Source of the DNA: Deefgea piscis
Lineage (GTDB): Bacteria; Pseudomonadota; Gammaproteobacteria; Burkholderiales; Chitinibacteraceae
Length of the DNA: 64,000 nt
Assembly (NCBI RefSeq): GCF_019665785.1
Contig: NZ_CP081149.1
Location: 3,472,001 to 3,536,000 of the forward strand
Reading direction: 5' to 3'
The translations under genes were made by a program, and so were the position numbers. The notes beneath the pieces were generated by a model. The model had not been told where the DNA came from and did not search any database. It was given only the letters and a program-made list of their open reading frames with translations. Below, in pieces: positions 10,701 through 21,616 of the stretch (position 1 is its first letter; every line of letters begins with the position of its first letter).

Positions 10701-11978
10701 CGCACGATTCAATAGTACTGGATGTTCGCGGATAACGTCTTCCAAGATATCCCAAACCACAGGCTCTTGGCTTTCAACCATTTTCTTCGCAGCTTTAATC
10801 GTCGTTGCCAAACCCATCACTTCCAATTTATGGAAAATGAATGGTTTAAACAATTCCAACGCCATCAATTTTGGCAAGCCACATTGATGTAAACGCAAAG
10901 TAGGACCAACGGTAATTACCGAACGACCAGAGTAATCGACACGTTTACCCAACAAGTTCTGACGGAAACGACCGCCCTTACCTTTGATCATATCTGCAAG
11001 CGATTTTAATGGCCGCTTGTTAGCACCAGTCATCGCTTTACCGCGTCGGCCATTATCGAGCAAAGAGTCCACAGCTTCTTGCAACATACGCTTTTCGTTG
11101 CGAACAATAATTTCCGGAGCGCGTAATTCAAGCAGGCGCTTCAAACGGTTATTACGGTTAATAACGCGGCGATATAAATCATTCAAATCAGAAGTCGCAA
11201 AACGGCCGCCATCCAATGGAACCAATGGACGTAATTCCGGAGGTAATACCGGCAACACTTCCATAATCATCCACTCTGGCTTGATACCTGAGCGATCGAA
11301 CGCTTCTAGGACTTTCAAACGCTTAGCGATTTTCTTGATTTTAGTTTCAGAACCGGTGCTATCGAGTTCAGCGCGCAAGTTGCTAATTTCTTGGTCTACG
11401 TCCATCGATTTTAGCAATTCACGGACAGCTTCTGCGCCCATCAAAGCGACAAATTCGTCACCGTATTCTTCAACTTTGGTAAAGTAATCTTCTTCTGTCA
11501 GCAACTGACCACGCGTTAGCGGTGTCATGCCTGGCTCAACAACAATAAATGCCTCGAAATACAATACGCGCTCGATATCGCGCAAAGCAATATCAAGTAC
11601 CATACCCAAACGACTTGGGAGTGATTTCAAGAACCAAATATGAGCAACAGGCGAAGCAAGGTCGATATGACCCATGCGCTCACGACGCACTTTAGATAAA
11701 GTAACTTCTACGCCGCATTTTTCACAAATAACGCCACGGTGCTTCAAACGCTTGTATTTACCACACAAGCACTCATAATCTTTAATCGGCCCGAAAATAC
11801 GAGCACAAAACAAACCATCGCGCTCAGGTTTGAACGTACGATAGTTAATGGTTTCTGGCTTTTTCACTTCGCCGAAAGACCAAGAACGGATTTTCTCTGG
11901 CGATGCTAAGCCAATTTTAATCGCGTCAAATTCTTCGTCCTGCGCGACTTGCTTGAATAGTTCGAGTAAGCCTTTCAT
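7758..11978 (-). CDS. rpoC: RNA polymerase subunit beta'
   Basis: This 1406-residue protein carries the invariant [12 protein letters not shown], whose three aspartates hold the catalytic magnesium. It also has the N-terminal zinc-binding cluster [19 protein letters not shown] and the downstream [13 protein letters not shown] zinc site. It starts [11 protein letters not shown], as in other betaproteobacteria. It follows rpoB after 78 bp containing a long hairpin, in the usual rpoBC arrangement, and together with alpha, beta and omega forms core polymerase. Confidence 0.98.
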   Translation of the reverse strand: MKGLLELFKQVAQDEEFDAIKIGLASPEKIRSWSFGEVKKPETINYRTFKPERDGLFCARIFGPIKDYECLCGKYKRLKHRGVICEKCGVEVTLSKVRRERMGHIDLASPVAHIWFLKSLPSRLGMVLDIALRDIERVLYFEAFIVVEPGMTPLTRGQLLTEEDYFTKVEEYGDEFVALMGAEAVRELLKSMDVDQEISNLRAELDSTGSETKIKKIAKRLKVLEAFDRSGIKPEWMIMEVLPVLPPELRPLVPLDGGRFATSDLNDLYRRVINRNNRLKRLLELRAPEIIVRNEKRMLQEAVDSLLDNGRRGKAMTGANKRPLKSLADMIKGKGGRFRQNLLGKRVDYSGRSVITVGPTLRLHQCGLPKLMALELFKPFIFHKLEVMGLATTIKAAKKMVESQEPVVWDILEDVIREHPVLLNRAPTLHRLGIQAFEPTLIEGKAIQLHPLVCAAFNADFDGDQMAVHVPLSLEAQMEARTLMLASNNVLAPANGEPIIVPSQDIVLGLYYMTREAKYAKGERLNEDGQRLTILADVSEALRAYQSKEVTLQTRVSIRLKEWFRNDLGDWESKMVRRDTTVGRAILSEILPKGLAFSHIDKSLKKKEIGKLINASFRRCGLKETVIFADQLMYTGFSYSTRGGISICVDDMLVPAKKVELLAAAQAEVKEIEQQYSSGLVTQGERYNKVVDIWGRAGDQIAKAMMDQLAKETVYDSNGKKDEQESFNSIYMMADSGARGSPAQIRQLAGMRGLMAKPDGSIIETPITTNFREGLTVLQYFISTHGARKGLADTALKTANSGYLTRRLVDVTQDLVVTEDDCGTKHGVAMKAVMQGGDVVEALRDRILGRIVVKDVVDPSTQETVYEVGYLLDEDAVDEIESRNIDEVVVRTPLSCETRYGLCAKCYGRDLGRGQIVNAGEAVGVIAAQSIGEPGTQLTMRTFHIGGAASRAAAASQVEAKSNGRLGFSANMRYVTNAKNELVVIARSAELLILDDVGRERETHKVPYGATLAVKDGDIIKAGSVLGTWDPHTRPIITEYSGIVRFENVEEGMTVVKQVDEVTGLSTLVVIASKAKVTAAKGVRPLVKLLDENGQEMKLAGTDTPVTISFQVGSIITVKDGQQVGVGDVLARIPQESAKTRDITGGLPRVAELFEARSPKDAGMLAEITGTASFGKDTKGKQRLVLTDLDGVPHEYLISKDKHVMVHDGQVVSQGEVIVDGPIDPHDILRLQGIEALARYIVQEVQEVYRLQGVKINDKHIEVIVRQMLRRVVISDQGGSNFILGEQVERAEVLIMNDKLAEEGKELAKFDNILLGITKASLSTDSFISAASFQETTRVLTEAAIMGKVDDLRGLKENVIVGRLIPAGTGLAYHKNRKRLLAKAESLAPFAEAAAEVIAEIGNISE

Positions 11979-12010
11979 TCCAATATTCTCCAGTGAGGGC
12001 GAGTTGTTAG

Positions 12011-12053
12011 GTGTGAGGCGACCATTAAATAGTCACCTCCCCACACCTCACAC
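12011..12053 (-). other. Inverted repeat in rpoB-rpoC spacer
   Basis: The arms GTGTGAGGCG and CACCTCACAC can pair over 10 bp with one wobble in RNA, enclosing a second weaker stem (GGTGAC/GTCGCC). The element fills most of the 78-bp spacer between rpoB and rpoC. No U-tract follows, so a termination role is unlikely; an RNA-processing or stability element is possible. Confidence 0.5.
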
Positions 12054-12056
12054 AGA

Positions 12057-15000
12057 TCAGTAGGTTTCCAGATCGATGTCGATACCGAGCGAACGGATTT
12101 CCTTGACCAATACATTGAACGACTCTGGCATGCCAGCATCAATGCGGTGATCACCCTTCACAATGTTTTCGTAAACTTTAGTACGACCATTCACATCATC
12201 GGATTTAACAGTAAGCATTTCTTGCAAGGTGTACGCTGCGCCATATGCTTCCAAGGCCCAAACCTCCATCTCACCAAAACGCTGACCACCAAACTGCGCT
12301 TTACCACCCAGCGGCTGCTGAGTCACGAGCGAGTAAGGTCCAGTTGAACGTGCATGCATCTTGTCATCAACCAAGTGATGCAATTTCAAGTAATGCATCA
12401 CACCAACAGTGACTTTACGCTCGAACGGCTCACCCGTACGACCGTCATACAACTGCATTTGTGTCTTACTTGAGTTGAAATCCAATTGTTGAGTGCGTTC
12501 ATCTTCATCTGGATATGCTAAATCAAGCATTTCTTGGATTTCAGACTCATCAGCACCGTCAAACACTGGACTTGCAAAAGTCATACCAGTACGCAAACCA
12601 CGCGCCAATGTCATGATTTCAACATCGCTCAGATCACTGATGTCTTCGGCCTTGCCTTTGGATTGATAAATCTTATCCAAAATCTCACGAATTTCAGCAA
12701 CATTTCGTTGTTCACGCAACATCGCATCAATACGCTGGCCGATCCCTTTTGCTGCCCAGCCTAAATGAACTTCGAGAATCTGCCCGATATTCATCCGTGA
12801 TGGAACACCCAATGGATTCAAAACAATATCAACAGTTGAACCATCTGCCATATGTGGCAAGTCTTCAACTGGCAAGATCTTAGAAACCACACCCTTGTTA
12901 CCGTGACGGCCGGCCATTTTATCGCCTGGTTGTAAGCGACGTTTTACTGCCACATACACTTTAACCATCTTGATCACGCCAGGTGGTAACTCATCACCTT
13001 GAGTCAATTTACGCTTTTTATCTTCAAAGCGTAACTCAAACTCTTGCTTCATCTGGGCAATCAAATCTTTCATTGCTTCGAGTTGACGCGCGGCTTCTTC
13101 TTCAGCCAAACGAATATCGAACCAATCGTGCTTAGAAAGTTGATCGGCCAAGTATTCTGAAGTGATGGCTGTACCTTTCGCTAGGCGTTTTGGACCACCA
13201 TTTGCAATTTTGCCAACGATCATCCGTTCGATACGCTCGAACAAGTCATCATTAACAATACGCAATTGGTCATTCAAGTCTTGGCGATAGCGACGTAACT
13301 GTTCATCGATAATGGCTTGAGCGCGTTTATCACGTTCAATCCCTTCACGAGTAAACACTTGCACATCAATGACAGTACCAACCATGCCTGATGGCACGCG
13401 CAAGCTAGTGTCTTTAACGTCAGAAGCTTTTTCACCAAAGATGGCACGCAGTAGTTTCTCTTCTGGTGTCAGTTGAGTTTCGCCCTTAGGCGTTACTTTA
13501 CCAACCAGAACATCACCAGCCTCAACTTCAGCACCGATATACACCACACCAGCTTCATCCAAACGGCCAAGCATACGCTCAGACAAGTTTGAAATATCAC
13601 GGGTAATTTCTTCAGGACCGAGCTTAGTATCACGCGCCATGACGTTCAATTCTTCGATGTGAATCGAAGTATAACGATCATCAGCAATGACTTTTTCGGA
13701 GATCAAAATCGAATCTTCGAAGTTATAGCCGTTCCAAGGCATGAAAGCGATGGTCATATTTTGACCCAAAGCTAACTCACCTAAGTCAGTCGATGCACCA
13801 TCTGCAACGACATCACCCTTCTCAATCCGATCACCTTTAACAACGATAGGACGTTGGTTGGTGTTGGTATTCTGATTCGAACGAGTGAATTTAACCAAGT
13901 TGTAAATATCAACACCGGTTTCGCCAGCGATTGTTTCGCTATCATTCACGCGAACCACAACACGAGTCGCATCAACGAAATCAACCACACCGCCACGCAA
14001 TGCAGTTACTGCAGTACCCGAGTCAGTTGCGCATGTACGCTCAATACCAGTACCGACCATTGGCTTCTCAGCACGCAAGCAAGGTACAGCTTGACGTTGC
14101 ATGTTGGCGCCCATCAATGCACGGTTGGCGTCATCGTGTTCCAAGAATGGAATCAATGATGCAGCAACAGAAACGATCTGGCTTGGCGCCACGTCCATGT
14201 ACTGAACGCGATCAGGCGTAGCAACAATCGTCTCGCCCGCTTCACGGCAAGTCACCAATTCATCAGTCAGTTTGCTATCGTCATCCAAGCCAGCATTGGC
14301 CTGTGCAATCACATACTTACCTTCTTGAATTGCCGACAAGTATTCAATTTCAAGCGTCGCTTGACCATTGATTACTTTACGATATGGCGTTTCCAAGAAA
14401 CCATACTCATTAGTACGTGCATAGCAAGACAATGAGTTGATCAGACCAATGTTTGGACCTTCCGGCGTTTCAATCGGACAAACACGGCCGTAATGCGTTG
14501 GATGCACGTCACGAACTTCAAAGCCTGCGCGTTCGCGCGTCAAACCACCTGGGCCCAACGCCGAAACACGGCGTTTGTGGGTGATTTCAGACAATGGATT
14601 CGTTTGATCCATAAACTGCGACAATTGTGATGAACCAAAGAATTCTTTCACCGCTGCCGATACCGGCTTAGCGTTGATCAAATCATGTGGCATCAAATTG
14701 TCTGATTCTGCTTGCGACAAACGCTCTTTAACAGCGCGCTCAACACGAACCAAGCCAGCACGGAATTGATTTTCAGCCAACTCACCGACTGAACGAACAC
14801 GACGGTTACCCAAGTGATCGATATCATCGACTTCACCACGACTATTGCGTAATTCAAGCAAAATACCAATAACAGCGACGATATCTTCTGTCGACAAGAT
14901 ACCAGGGCCGGTGATGCCTTTTTTGCCTGCGCGCTCATAGAAGCGGCGTTGCCAGCCCGGTGCTTTTTCTTCCAAACGATCTGGATAAGCACGGCTATTG

Positions 15001-16235
15001 AATTTCATGCGGCCAACAGCAGAGAGATCATAACGATCTTCATTAAAGAACAAACCTTTAAATAAGGCCTGTACCGCATCTTCTGTTGGCGGCTCGCCCG
15101 GACGCATCATGCGATAAATCGCAACGCGAGCTTGCCATTCATCAACGGTTTCATCAGTACGCAGAGTCGCCGACATAAAGCCGCCCTGGTCCAAATCATT
15201 GATGTACAAAGTCTGAATTTCTTTTACTTCGTTGCTATCGAGTTTAACCAATAAATCTTCAGTGATTTCATCATTGGCTTTAGCAACGAGCTCGCCCGTT
15301 TCTGGGCTAATAACCGCAGTCGATAACATACGGCCATACATATAATCCAGCGGAACTGGAATACGGGTCATACCAGCATTAGTGATGTCGCGAATCGTTT
15401 TTGCTGTAATACGCTTATCTTTTTGCGCCAACACACGACCATCATCAGCAATGATGTCAAACTTAGCAACTTCACCACGCAAGCGATCTGGAACTAATTC
15501 CCAAAACACGCCATCATCGGTAAGGTAGAAGGTATCTGTATCAAAGAACTCAGCTAAAATCTGCTCAGCCGTATACCCCAATGCTTTAAGCAAAATTGAT
15601 ACCGGCATTTTACGACGACGGTCAATACGGAAGAACAGCAAATCTTTCGGGTCAAATTCGAAATCAAGCCATGATCCACGGTAAGGAATCACACGGGCTG
15701 AGAACAATAATTTACCGGAACTATGGGTTTTACCCTTGTCATGCTCAAAGAACACGCCCGGAGAGCGGTGTAACTGAGAAACAATTACACGTTCAGTGCC
15801 GTTGATCACGAATGAACCACTACGTGTCATTAACGGGATTTCACCGAAATAAACATCCTGCTCTTTGACTTCCTTTACCGTTGGCTTTGCTGCATCACGG
15901 TCCATAATGACCAGACGAACACGAGCACGCAACGGCGCAGCAAAGGTAATGCCACGTTGTTGACATTCGATTACATCGAATGCAGGCTCACCCAAGGAAT
16001 AATGCACAAATTCAAGACGTGCATATTCATTATGGGAAACGATAGGGAAAATCGAGTTAAACGCAGCCTGCAAGCCAATTTCGCGACGCGCCTCAGTTGG
16101 CACACCTAGTTGCAGATATTCGGTATAAGAGTCGATCTGAGTAGCCAGCAGAAACGGCACTTCGAGGACGCTCGCCCGTTTCGCAAAACTTTTGCGAATA
16201 CGTTTTTTCTCAGTGAACGAGTATTTCATACTCAT
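12057..16235 (-). CDS. rpoB: RNA polymerase subunit beta
   Basis: This 1392-residue protein begins [20 protein letters not shown]. The start at 16235 has GGAGAG three bases upstream; an in-frame extension of 13 residues lacks family support. The rifampicin-binding region [20 protein letters not shown] and [12 protein letters not shown] appear wild type, and the C-terminal [20 protein letters not shown] and [10 protein letters not shown] motifs are intact. It follows rplL after a 194-bp spacer with an attenuator-like hairpin and precedes rpoC. Confidence 0.97.
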   Translation of the reverse strand: MSMKYSFTEKKRIRKSFAKRASVLEVPFLLATQIDSYTEYLQLGVPTEARREIGLQAAFNSIFPIVSHNEYARLEFVHYSLGEPAFDVIECQQRGITFAAPLRARVRLVIMDRDAAKPTVKEVKEQDVYFGEIPLMTRSGSFVINGTERVIVSQLHRSPGVFFEHDKGKTHSSGKLLFSARVIPYRGSWLDFEFDPKDLLFFRIDRRRKMPVSILLKALGYTAEQILAEFFDTDTFYLTDDGVFWELVPDRLRGEVAKFDIIADDGRVLAQKDKRITAKTIRDITNAGMTRIPVPLDYMYGRMLSTAVISPETGELVAKANDEITEDLLVKLDSNEVKEIQTLYINDLDQGGFMSATLRTDETVDEWQARVAIYRMMRPGEPPTEDAVQALFKGLFFNEDRYDLSAVGRMKFNSRAYPDRLEEKAPGWQRRFYERAGKKGITGPGILSTEDIVAVIGILLELRNSRGEVDDIDHLGNRRVRSVGELAENQFRAGLVRVERAVKERLSQAESDNLMPHDLINAKPVSAAVKEFFGSSQLSQFMDQTNPLSEITHKRRVSALGPGGLTRERAGFEVRDVHPTHYGRVCPIETPEGPNIGLINSLSCYARTNEYGFLETPYRKVINGQATLEIEYLSAIQEGKYVIAQANAGLDDDSKLTDELVTCREAGETIVATPDRVQYMDVAPSQIVSVAASLIPFLEHDDANRALMGANMQRQAVPCLRAEKPMVGTGIERTCATDSGTAVTALRGGVVDFVDATRVVVRVNDSETIAGETGVDIYNLVKFTRSNQNTNTNQRPIVVKGDRIEKGDVVADGASTDLGELALGQNMTIAFMPWNGYNFEDSILISEKVIADDRYTSIHIEELNVMARDTKLGPEEITRDISNLSERMLGRLDEAGVVYIGAEVEAGDVLVGKVTPKGETQLTPEEKLLRAIFGEKASDVKDTSLRVPSGMVGTVIDVQVFTREGIERDKRAQAIIDEQLRRYRQDLNDQLRIVNDDLFERIERMIVGKIANGGPKRLAKGTAITSEYLADQLSKHDWFDIRLAEEEAARQLEAMKDLIAQMKQEFELRFEDKKRKLTQGDELPPGVIKMVKVYVAVKRRLQPGDKMAGRHGNKGVVSKILPVEDLPHMADGSTVDIVLNPLGVPSRMNIGQILEVHLGWAAKGIGQRIDAMLREQRNVAEIREILDKIYQSKGKAEDISDLSDVEIMTLARGLRTGMTFASPVFDGADESEIQEMLDLAYPDEDERTQQLDFNSSKTQMQLYDGRTGEPFERKVTVGVMHYLKLHHLVDDKMHARSTGPYSLVTQQPLGGKAQFGGQRFGEMEVWALEAYGAAYTLQEMLTVKSDDVNGRTKVYENIVKGDHRIDAGMPESFNVLVKEIRSLGIDIDLETY

Positions 16236-16316
16236 AAACTCTCCATGGGGTTGGGCGCAATGGACAAACCGCAAAACGCCCGCTTACGGTTGTGAGCGGT
16301 TTCTGGTTTGCCAGCT

Positions 16317-16332
16317 GCAAATTATAATTTGC
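16317..16332. other. Perfect 16-bp palindrome upstream of rpoB
   Basis: GCAAATTATAATTTGC is a perfect palindrome in the rplL-rpoB spacer. It includes TATAAT on both strands, but no good -35 box is placed 16-18 nt upstream on the minus strand. It could be a protein-binding site or a weak internal promoter element; nothing decides between these. Confidence 0.35.
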
Positions 16333-16381
16333 TCACAACTCAAACAGCCGTAAGCAAGCTCGCAGTATACAAACGCAAAAG

Positions 16382-16405
16382 GGCAGGCGGATTCCTCCGC
16401 CTGCC
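16382..16405 (-). terminator. Attenuator between rplL and rpoB
   Basis: A perfect 10-bp GC-rich stem (GGCAGGCGGA/TCCGCCTGCC) with a 4-nt loop lies 24 bp after the rplL stop and is followed on the minus strand by CTTTTG. The U-tract is short, which suits partial termination. An attenuator at this exact place is known in E. coli, where it lowers rpoBC expression relative to the ribosomal protein genes. Confidence 0.75.
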
Positions 16406-16429
16406 TGCACTACATTACTTCAAGAACAA

Positions 16430-16801
16430 TTACTTAACTTCAGCAGTAGCGCCGGCTTCGATCAATTTCTTAGCGATTGCATCAGCATCAGCTTTAGACA
16501 CGCCTTCTTTAACTGCTTTAGGTGCGCCATCAACCAAGTCTTTAGCTTCTTTCAAGCCCAAGCCAGTCACTTCACGAACAACTTTAATCACGCCAACTTT
16601 CTGAGCGCCAGCGCCAGTCAAGATAACGTCAAATTCAGTTTGTTCTTCAGCAGCGGCTGCACCAGCAGCAGCAGGACCAGCAACAGCCATAGCTGCAGCA
16701 GAAACGCCAAATTTTTCTTCGAATGCCTTAACGAGGTCATTCAATTCCATAACAGTCAAAGCACCTACTGCTTCAAGGATGTCTTCTTTAGTAACAGCCA
16801 T
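16430..16801 (-). CDS. rplL: 50S ribosomal protein L7/L12
   Basis: This 123-residue protein has an N-terminal dimerisation domain ([20 protein letters not shown]), an alanine-rich hinge around residues 40-53, and a C-terminal domain with [20 protein letters not shown] and [20 protein letters not shown]. It forms the flexible stalk, bound to L10, that recruits translation GTPases. It follows rplJ by 57 bp and precedes the attenuator and rpoB. Confidence 0.97.
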   Translation of the reverse strand: MAVTKEDILEAVGALTVMELNDLVKAFEEKFGVSAAAMAVAGPAAAGAAAAEEQTEFDVILTGAGAQKVGVIKVVREVTGLGLKEAKDLVDGAPKAVKEGVSKADADAIAKKLIEAGATAEVK

Positions 16802-16858
16802 TTCTAGTACTCCTGAAAATCTTGTCAGATTAAATCAAATTCAAAATTGGTATAAAGC

Positions 16859-17416
16859 TTAGGCAGCGTCTGCTGGCGCTTCAGTTGCTGCAACTTCAGC
16901 AACAGGAGCTTCTTCAGCAGGAGCAGCATCTTCAGCTTTCTTAGCAGCCAATGCGCCAAGACCACGAGCAAACGCAGCAACTGGAGCTTGCATAACGCCC
17001 AGCAACATCGAGAGCAATTCATCACGGCTCGGGATAGTAGCAAGTTGGGCAACTTCAGCAGCAGTTAATACTTTGCCTTCGTACGAACCAGCAATCACCT
17101 TAATCTTCTCATCTTTCTTTGAGAAGCTTTGGAGAACTTTAGCTGCAGCAACTGCATCTTCAGAAATCGCGTAAACCAGCGGACCTGACATTTGGTCAGC
17201 CAAGCTAGCAAACGGAGTTCCTTCAACAGCACGACGCGCCAAGGTGTTTTTCAAAACACGCAAGAACACGCCAGACTCACGCGCTTGTTTGCGCAATGCA
17301 GTCATGCTAGCAACCCCGATTCCACGGTATTCAGCGATAACGATGGTTTGAGCATTTGCAACTACTGCTGCAATCTCAGCCACGACCGCTTTTTTGTCGT
17401 CAAGATTCAGACTCAA
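16859..17416 (-). CDS. rplJ: 50S ribosomal protein L10
   Basis: This 185-residue protein contains [20 protein letters not shown] and [12 protein letters not shown], typical of L10. The start is taken as the TTG at 17416, which gives the family N-terminus [15 protein letters not shown] and has GGAGG six bases upstream; the TTG two codons earlier directly abuts the Shine-Dalgarno. The C-terminal tail is rich in Ala and Glu and slightly long for the family. L10 anchors L7/L12 dimers and, in other bacteria, represses its own mRNA through the leader found upstream here. Confidence 0.94.
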   Translation of the reverse strand: MSLNLDDKKAVVAEIAAVVANAQTIVIAEYRGIGVASMTALRKQARESGVFLRVLKNTLARRAVEGTPFASLADQMSGPLVYAISEDAVAAAKVLQSFSKKDEKIKVIAGSYEGKVLTAAEVAQLATIPSRDELLSMLLGVMQAPVAAFARGLGALAAKKAEDAAPAEEAPVAEVAATEAPADAA

Positions 17417-17441
17417 GGTCAACCTCCATTAGTTAAGTTCA

Positions 17442-17514
17442 GCGCGAATAATCGCGCCACCCAATCAAACGGCGACCAATATTCAGGAGACTTGTATCAA
17501 CTAAAATAGTTGAT
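17442..17514 (-). other. Hairpins near the rplJ start
   Basis: Two perfect small hairpins lie between the L10 leader junction and the rplJ start: ATCAACTA/TAGTTGAT (17496-17514) and GCGCGA/TCGCGC (17442-17457). The second ends about 25 nt before the start codon. They could transmit the state of the upstream leader to the ribosome-binding site, but this is inference. Confidence 0.45.
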
Positions 17515-17542
17515 GAGAAGCCTGCATTGGGCACACCGTCTG

Positions 17543-17598
17543 CGTAGGCTAGCGTTTGGGCGCTGTGATTAAGCTAAATCAATGATTTAGCGCCTACG
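17543..17598 (-). promoter_or_regulatory. Predicted L10 (rplJ) autoregulatory leader
   Basis: In the 236-bp rplA-rplJ spacer the minus strand can fold into a three-way junction. The outer stem CGTAGGC/GCCTACG encloses an 8-bp hairpin (GCTAAATC/GATTTAGC) and a short hairpin (AGCG/CGCT). An alternative pairing GGCGCT/AGCGCC would disrupt it. A branched leader bound by the L10-L7/L12 complex is the known autoregulatory element at this position in bacteria; the match here is by position and shape. Confidence 0.65.
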
Positions 17599-17614
17599 GT
17601 CTTTGACATTTTGC

Positions 17615-17644
17615 TGTGTGATATCGAAACATCACGCAGCAACC
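17615..17644 (-). other. Hairpin downstream of rplA
   Basis: About 10 bp after the rplA stop the minus strand holds an imperfect inverted repeat (GCTG-c-GTGAT / ATCAC-a-CAGC) followed by AAAATG. There is no U-tract. It may mark an RNA-processing site between rplKA and rplJL, as occurs in other bacteria, but the function is not shown. Confidence 0.4.
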
Positions 17645-17652
17645 CAAAGTCT

Positions 17653-18348
17653 TTATGCTAGTACAGAAGCAGTGTCAACGCGAACGCCTACACCCATCGT
17701 ACTAGAAACAGCGATCTTCTTGAAATACACGCCCTTAGAGCTAGCTGGTTTTGCTTTTTGCAAAGCATCAGCCAAAGCTGCCAAGTTAGTTTGCAAATCA
17801 GCAGCAGCAAAAGATGCGCGACCGATTGTTGCGTGTACGATACCACCCTTGTCAGTACGGTATTGAACTTGACCGGCTTTTGCGTTTTTAACTGCTTCAG
17901 CAACGTTCGGAGTAACAGTACCCACTTTTGGATTTGGCATCAGACCACGTGGGCCCAAAATTTGACCCAATTGACCAACGATACGCATTGCATCTGGAGA
18001 TGCAATAACAACGTCAAAGTCCATTACGCCAGCTTTAATTTGCTCAGCCAAGTCTTCAAAACCAACGATATCGGCACCAGCAGCTTTAGCCAACTCAACG
18101 TTTGCACCTTGTGTAAACACGGCAACGCGAACTGATTTACCAGTACCTTTAGGCAATACAACAGCGCCACGAACCACTTGGTCTGATTTACGTGCATCAA
18201 TACCAAGATTGAACGAAACATCGATAGATTCGTTAAATTTGGCTGTAGCAGCAGCTTGTACCAAAGCAATTGCATCAGCAACTGGGTACAATTTATTGCG
18301 ATCTACAGTAGCGTTCAAAGCCGCTAGACGTTTAGAAACCTTAGCCAT
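17653..18348 (-). CDS. rplA: 50S ribosomal protein L1
   Basis: This 231-residue protein contains [14 protein letters not shown] and [20 protein letters not shown] followed by [14 protein letters not shown], the L1 signature. L1 forms the mobile stalk that guides deacylated tRNA out of the E site; in E. coli it also represses the rplKA mRNA. The start codon directly follows the rplK stop with no spacer, so the two are coupled. Confidence 0.97.
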   Translation of the reverse strand: MAKVSKRLAALNATVDRNKLYPVADAIALVQAAATAKFNESIDVSFNLGIDARKSDQVVRGAVVLPKGTGKSVRVAVFTQGANVELAKAAGADIVGFEDLAEQIKAGVMDFDVVIASPDAMRIVGQLGQILGPRGLMPNPKVGTVTPNVAEAVKNAKAGQVQYRTDKGGIVHATIGRASFAAADLQTNLAALADALQKAKPASSKGVYFKKIAVSSTMGVGVRVDTASVLA

Positions 18349-18780
18349 TTACACGCCCTCCACGGTAATACCGATTGAACGTGCTGAACCAGCAAGAATA
18401 CGTACTGAAGCGTCCATATCGGCACCAGTCAAATCTGCTTGCTTAGTTTTAGCGATTTCTTCCAGCTGAGCACGAGTCACAACACCAACTTTGTCAGTAT
18501 GTGGCTTAGCAGAACCTTTAGTGATACCAGCTGCTTTTTTCAACAAAATTGTTGCAGGTGGTGATTTCATCACGAAAGTGAATGATTTATCCGCATACGC
18601 AGTAATCACAACAGGAATTGGCAAACCTGGCTCAACGCCTTGGGTTGCAGCGTTAAACGCTTTACAAAATTCCATGATATTCAAACCGCGCTGACCCAAT
18701 GCCGGACCGATAGGTGGCGATGGATTTGCTTTACCAGCGGGCACTTGCAGCTTTACATAGCCGACAATTTTTTTAGCCAC
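18349..18780 (-). CDS. rplK: 50S ribosomal protein L11
   Basis: This 143-residue protein begins [20 protein letters not shown] and has [20 protein letters not shown], the conserved N-terminal domain bound by thiostrepton in other species. The C-terminal domain binds 23S rRNA at the GTPase-associated centre. L11 is needed for RelA-dependent stringent signalling. It follows nusG by 84 bp and is contiguous with rplA. Confidence 0.97.
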   Translation of the reverse strand: MAKKIVGYVKLQVPAGKANPSPPIGPALGQRGLNIMEFCKAFNAATQGVEPGLPIPVVITAYADKSFTFVMKSPPATILLKKAAGITKGSAKPHTDKVGVVTRAQLEEIAKTKQADLTGADMDASVRILAGSARSIGITVEGV

Positions 18781-18864
18781 GATACAACTCCTAAAAGCGG
18801 GTCAAACGCTAGCAACAGCCAGCTCCCCAATGAAAAACGCATTACTGCGTAAAACCAACACAGA

Positions 18865-19398
18865 TCAGACTTTTTCGACCTGAGAAAACTCTAAATCAAC
18901 CGGTGTCGCACGACCAAAAATCATCACCGATACTTTCAGACGACTCTTATCGTAATCCACATCTTCAACTGTCGCATTAAAATCAGCAAATGGGCCTTCA
19001 GTAACTCGCAAAGACTCACCCACTTCAAACAACACTTTTGGACGCGGCTTCTCAACACCTTCTTGCACTTGCTGCATCATGCGCTCAACTTCTTTCGCAG
19101 GAATTGGCATTGGCTTAGTACCACTACCACCGATAAAACCAGTCACTTTAGGCGTGCTTTTCACCAAGTGCCAGCTATCGTCGGTCATATCCATCTCAAC
19201 AAATACATAACCTGGGTAAAACTTACGCTCAGTCAGCGCTTTTTTACCATTTTTAATTTCCATTACCTCTTCGACAGGTACTAACACTTGACCAAACAAG
19301 TGTGCCATATCCAAGCGATCAATTTTTTCTTTCAATGCTTTCTGTACGCTTTTTTCAAAGCCAGAATACGCATGAACTACATACCAGCGCATACCCAT
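18865..19398 (-). CDS. nusG: Transcription elongation/antitermination factor NusG
   Basis: This 177-residue protein begins [20 protein letters not shown] and contains [20 protein letters not shown] in the NGN domain. The C-terminal KOW domain has [20 protein letters not shown]. NusG binds the beta' clamp helices, suppresses pausing, and links polymerase to Rho or to ribosomal S10. It lies 14 bp after secE, the universal secE-nusG pair. Confidence 0.97.
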   Translation of the reverse strand: MGMRWYVVHAYSGFEKSVQKALKEKIDRLDMAHLFGQVLVPVEEVMEIKNGKKALTERKFYPGYVFVEMDMTDDSWHLVKSTPKVTGFIGGSGTKPMPIPAKEVERMMQQVQEGVEKPRPKVLFEVGESLRVTEGPFADFNATVEDVDYDKSRLKVSVMIFGRATPVDLEFSQVEKV

Positions 19399-19412
19399 AT
19401 CGAACCCTCCGT

Positions 19413-19769
19413 TTATTTACCGCGACCGAGCACGACATCGTAAAACAACCAAGCGAGACCTGAGTCAACCGCCCACATAAACAGAGCCAATACACCGACA
19501 AATAAGAAAACAACAGCAGTCACTTGCCATGTTTCTTTTCTGCTTGGCCAAACCACCTTCTGAGCTTCTTTGACTGAATCACGAGCGTAATCAACAAAAG
19601 TGCGACCTAATGTAGTAAACCACATTACCGCACCTGCCGCTACCACACCTACCGCGACACACAAAGACCCCAAAAAGGACTGACCCGCTGGAACCATATA
19701 AAAACCCGCAACACCCAACAACACCAGGGCTAGGGCAGCTACTACTTTTAGTCGTTCTATGCTTTGCAT
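19413..19769 (-). CDS. secE: Preprotein translocase subunit SecE
   Basis: This 118-residue membrane protein has three predicted membrane segments (about residues 8-27, 33-52 and 85-110). The conserved amphipathic sequence [20 protein letters not shown] precedes the last of them. SecE clamps SecY in the translocon. It is read together with nusG, and a terminator-like hairpin separates it from tRNA-Trp upstream. Confidence 0.95.
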   Translation of the reverse strand: MQSIERLKVVAALALVLLGVAGFYMVPAGQSFLGSLCVAVGVVAAGAVMWFTTLGRTFVDYARDSVKEAQKVVWPSRKETWQVTAVVFLFVGVLALFMWAVDSGLAWLFYDVVLGRGK

Positions 19770-19794
19770 TGCTTTATCGGCGACCCATAAAACA

Positions 19795-19820
19795 GAGCCG
19801 CTCCTATGAAGGAACGGCTC
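19795..19820 (-). terminator. Terminator/attenuator after tRNA-Trp
   Basis: The inverted repeat GAGCCG/CGGCTC with an inner TTCC/GGAG pairing is followed on the minus strand by TGTTTTAT. It lies between tRNA-Trp and secE and could partly terminate the tRNA-tuf transcript. I found no convincing separate promoter for secE. Confidence 0.6.
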
Positions 19821-19833
19821 CGTTGATATATTG

Positions 19834-19909
19834 TGGCAGGCGAGGGGGGTCTCGAACCCACAACCCCCGGTTTTGGAGACCGGTACTCTACCAATTGAGC
19901 TACTCGCCT
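19834..19909 (-). tRNA. tRNA-Trp (CCA anticodon)
   Basis: A 76-nt tRNA on the minus strand has acceptor arms AGGCGAG and CTCGCCT, discriminator G and an encoded CCA end. The anticodon loop CTCCAAA gives anticodon CCA (Trp). The T loop GGTTCGAGACC is standard. It sits between tuf and secE, the arrangement known in Neisseriales. Confidence 0.97.
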
Positions 19910-19956
19910 ACGGAGAGGGCATAACTATAACAACGTTAAACCCTTTTTGCAACCTT

Positions 19957-21147
19957 TTATTGAACTACTGTTGCAACAACACCAGCACCTACAGTACGAC
20001 CACCTTCGCGAATCGCGAAACGCAAACCTTGCTCCATCGCTACTGGGCAGATCAAGGTTACAGTGATCGATACGTTATCACCAGGCATTACCATTTCTGT
20101 ACCTTCTGGCAATTCAATCGCGCCAGTTACGTCAGTAGTACGGAAGTAGAACTGTGGACGGTAGTTACTAAAGAATGGTGTATGACGACCACCTTCATCT
20201 TTAGACAACACATAGATCTCAGCAGTAAACTTAGTGTGCGGAGTGATCGAACCTGGTTTTGCCAAAACTTGACCACGCTGAACATCTTCACGCTTAGTAC
20301 CACGAAGCAAGGCACCGATATTGTCACCCGCTTGACCTTGGTCAAGCAATTTACGGAACATCTCAACACCAGTACAAGTCGTCTTAACTGTTGGCACAAT
20401 ACCAACGATCTCGATCTCTTCACCTACCTTAACAATACCACGCTCAACACGACCAGTCACAACAGTACCGCGACCAGAAATAGAGAATACATCTTCAACT
20501 GGCATCAAGAACGTACCGTCAATTGCACGCTCTGGCTCAGGAATGTAGCTATCCAAAGCATCTGCCAAACGGAAGATTGCTGGCTCGCCGTATTCTGATT
20601 GATTACCTTCAAGCGCCAAACGAGCTGAACCGGTAATTACTGGGGTATCATCACCAGGGAAATCGTATTTAGACAACAAATCACGAATTTCCATTTCAAC
20701 CAATTCAAGCAACTCAGCATCATCAACCAAGTCAGCTTTGTTCATGAAAACAATAATGTACGGAACACCAACTTGACGAGACAACAAGATGTGCTCGCGA
20801 GTTTGTGGCATAGGACCGTCAGCTGCAGAAACAACCAATACCGCACCATCCATCTGCGCAGCACCGGTAATCATGTTTTTCACATAATCCGCGTGACCTG
20901 GGCAGTCAACGTGAGCGTAGTGACGTTTTTCAGTCTCGTACTCAACGTGAGCAGTATTAATAGTAATACCACGTGCTTTTTCTTCTGGTGCAGAGTCGAT
21001 TGACGCGTAATCTTTAGCAATACCGCCGAATTTTTTCGACAGAATTGTAGTAATTGCAGCTGTCAGCGTTGTTTTACCATGATCCACGTGACCGATTGTA
21101 CCGACGTTAACGTGCGGCTTAGTCCGTGTAAACTTTTCCTTAGCCAT
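19957..21147 (-). CDS. tuf: Elongation factor Tu, tRNA-linked copy
   Basis: This second 396-residue EF-Tu is the same as the str-operon copy except for its last residues (VVQ instead of VLA). The P-loop [16 protein letters not shown] and NKAD motifs are intact. It is cotranscribed with tRNA-Tyr, tRNA-Gly and tRNA-Thr upstream and tRNA-Trp downstream, the tufB position. The central 1136 bp appears identical to the other copy, which points to ongoing gene conversion. Confidence 0.98.
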   Translation of the reverse strand: MAKEKFTRTKPHVNVGTIGHVDHGKTTLTAAITTILSKKFGGIAKDYASIDSAPEEKARGITINTAHVEYETEKRHYAHVDCPGHADYVKNMITGAAQMDGAVLVVSAADGPMPQTREHILLSRQVGVPYIIVFMNKADLVDDAELLELVEMEIRDLLSKYDFPGDDTPVITGSARLALEGNQSEYGEPAIFRLADALDSYIPEPERAIDGTFLMPVEDVFSISGRGTVVTGRVERGIVKVGEEIEIVGIVPTVKTTCTGVEMFRKLLDQGQAGDNIGALLRGTKREDVQRGQVLAKPGSITPHTKFTAEIYVLSKDEGGRHTPFFSNYRPQFYFRTTDVTGAIELPEGTEMVMPGDNVSITVTLICPVAMEQGLRFAIREGGRTVGAGVVATVVQ

Positions 21148-21197
21148 CGCTTATTCCTTTTCGAGATCTTGAAATAAATTAATAACTGACAATTGAC

Positions 21198-21272
21198 TGG
21201 AGCCGATGATGAGAATTGAACTCATGGCCTCTCCCTTACCAAGGGAGTGCTCTACCCCTGAGCTACATCGGC
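21198..21272 (-). tRNA. tRNA-Thr (GGU anticodon)
   Basis: A 75-nt tRNA on the minus strand has acceptor arms GCCGATG and CATCGGC, discriminator T and an encoded CCA. The anticodon stem-loop CTCCCTTGGTAAGGGAG gives anticodon GGT (Thr). It lies 50 bp upstream of tuf and 7 bp after tRNA-Gly. Confidence 0.97.
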
Positions 21273-21279
21273 AATAAAC

Positions 21280-21353
21280 TGGAGCGGGTGAAGGGAATCG
21301 AACCCTCGTCGTAAGCTTGGAAGGCTTCTGCTCTACCATTGAGCTACACCCGC
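21280..21353 (-). tRNA. tRNA-Gly (UCC anticodon)
   Basis: A 74-nt tRNA on the minus strand has acceptor arms GCGGGTG and CACCCGC, discriminator T and an encoded CCA. The anticodon loop CTTCCAA gives TCC (Gly). It lies between tRNA-Tyr and tRNA-Thr in the same transcript. Confidence 0.97.
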
Positions 21354-21404
21354 ATACTTGATAACTGATTCGTTCTCTAAACTTTATTCAAGCTCTTTTA
21401 TAAA

Positions 21405-21490
21405 TGGTGGCGGGGGAAGGATTCGAACCTTCGAAGGCTGAGCCGCCGGATTTACAGTCCGGACCCGTTGACCGCTGGGGTAACCCCGCC
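21405..21490 (-). tRNA. tRNA-Tyr (GUA anticodon)
   Basis: An 86-nt class II tRNA on the minus strand has acceptor arms GGCGGGG and CCCCGCC, discriminator A, an encoded CCA and a long variable arm. The anticodon loop CTGTAAA gives GTA (Tyr). It is the first gene of the tRNA-tuf transcript, just downstream of a strong promoter. Confidence 0.96.
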
Positions 21491-21505
21491 ACTAAGAGAG
21501 CCCGC

Positions 21506-21534
21506 ATTATGACTACAGGCCCTCAAGTCGTCAA
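21506..21534 (-). promoter_or_regulatory. Promoter of tRNA-Tyr-Gly-Thr-tuf transcript
   Basis: On the minus strand TTGACG and CATAAT (5/6 each) are separated by 17 nt and followed by the GC-rich discriminator GCGGGC, a hallmark of stringently controlled stable-RNA promoters. The first tRNA begins about 15 nt downstream. Confidence 0.85.
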
Positions 21535-21566
21535 ACATTTTTGACAAAAAAAATTGTACAAACCAC

Positions 21567-21611
21567 AAAAAATCGACTAAGGGACTAATTTAATTAAGAA
21601 AATAGCCCTTA
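21567..21611 (-). terminator. Probable terminator of lgt
   Basis: Six bases after the lgt stop, TAAGGG/CCCTTA arms (with an inner CTA/TAG pairing) enclose an AT-rich loop and are followed on the minus strand by GATTTTTTG. The stem is weak but the T-tract is good. Confidence 0.55.
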
Positions 21612-21616
21612 CTTCT

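Noticed and set aside
17603..17625. TTGACA on the plus strand in the rplA-rplJ spacer as an antisense promoter
   Set aside because: No -10-like hexamer is found 16-18 nt downstream.
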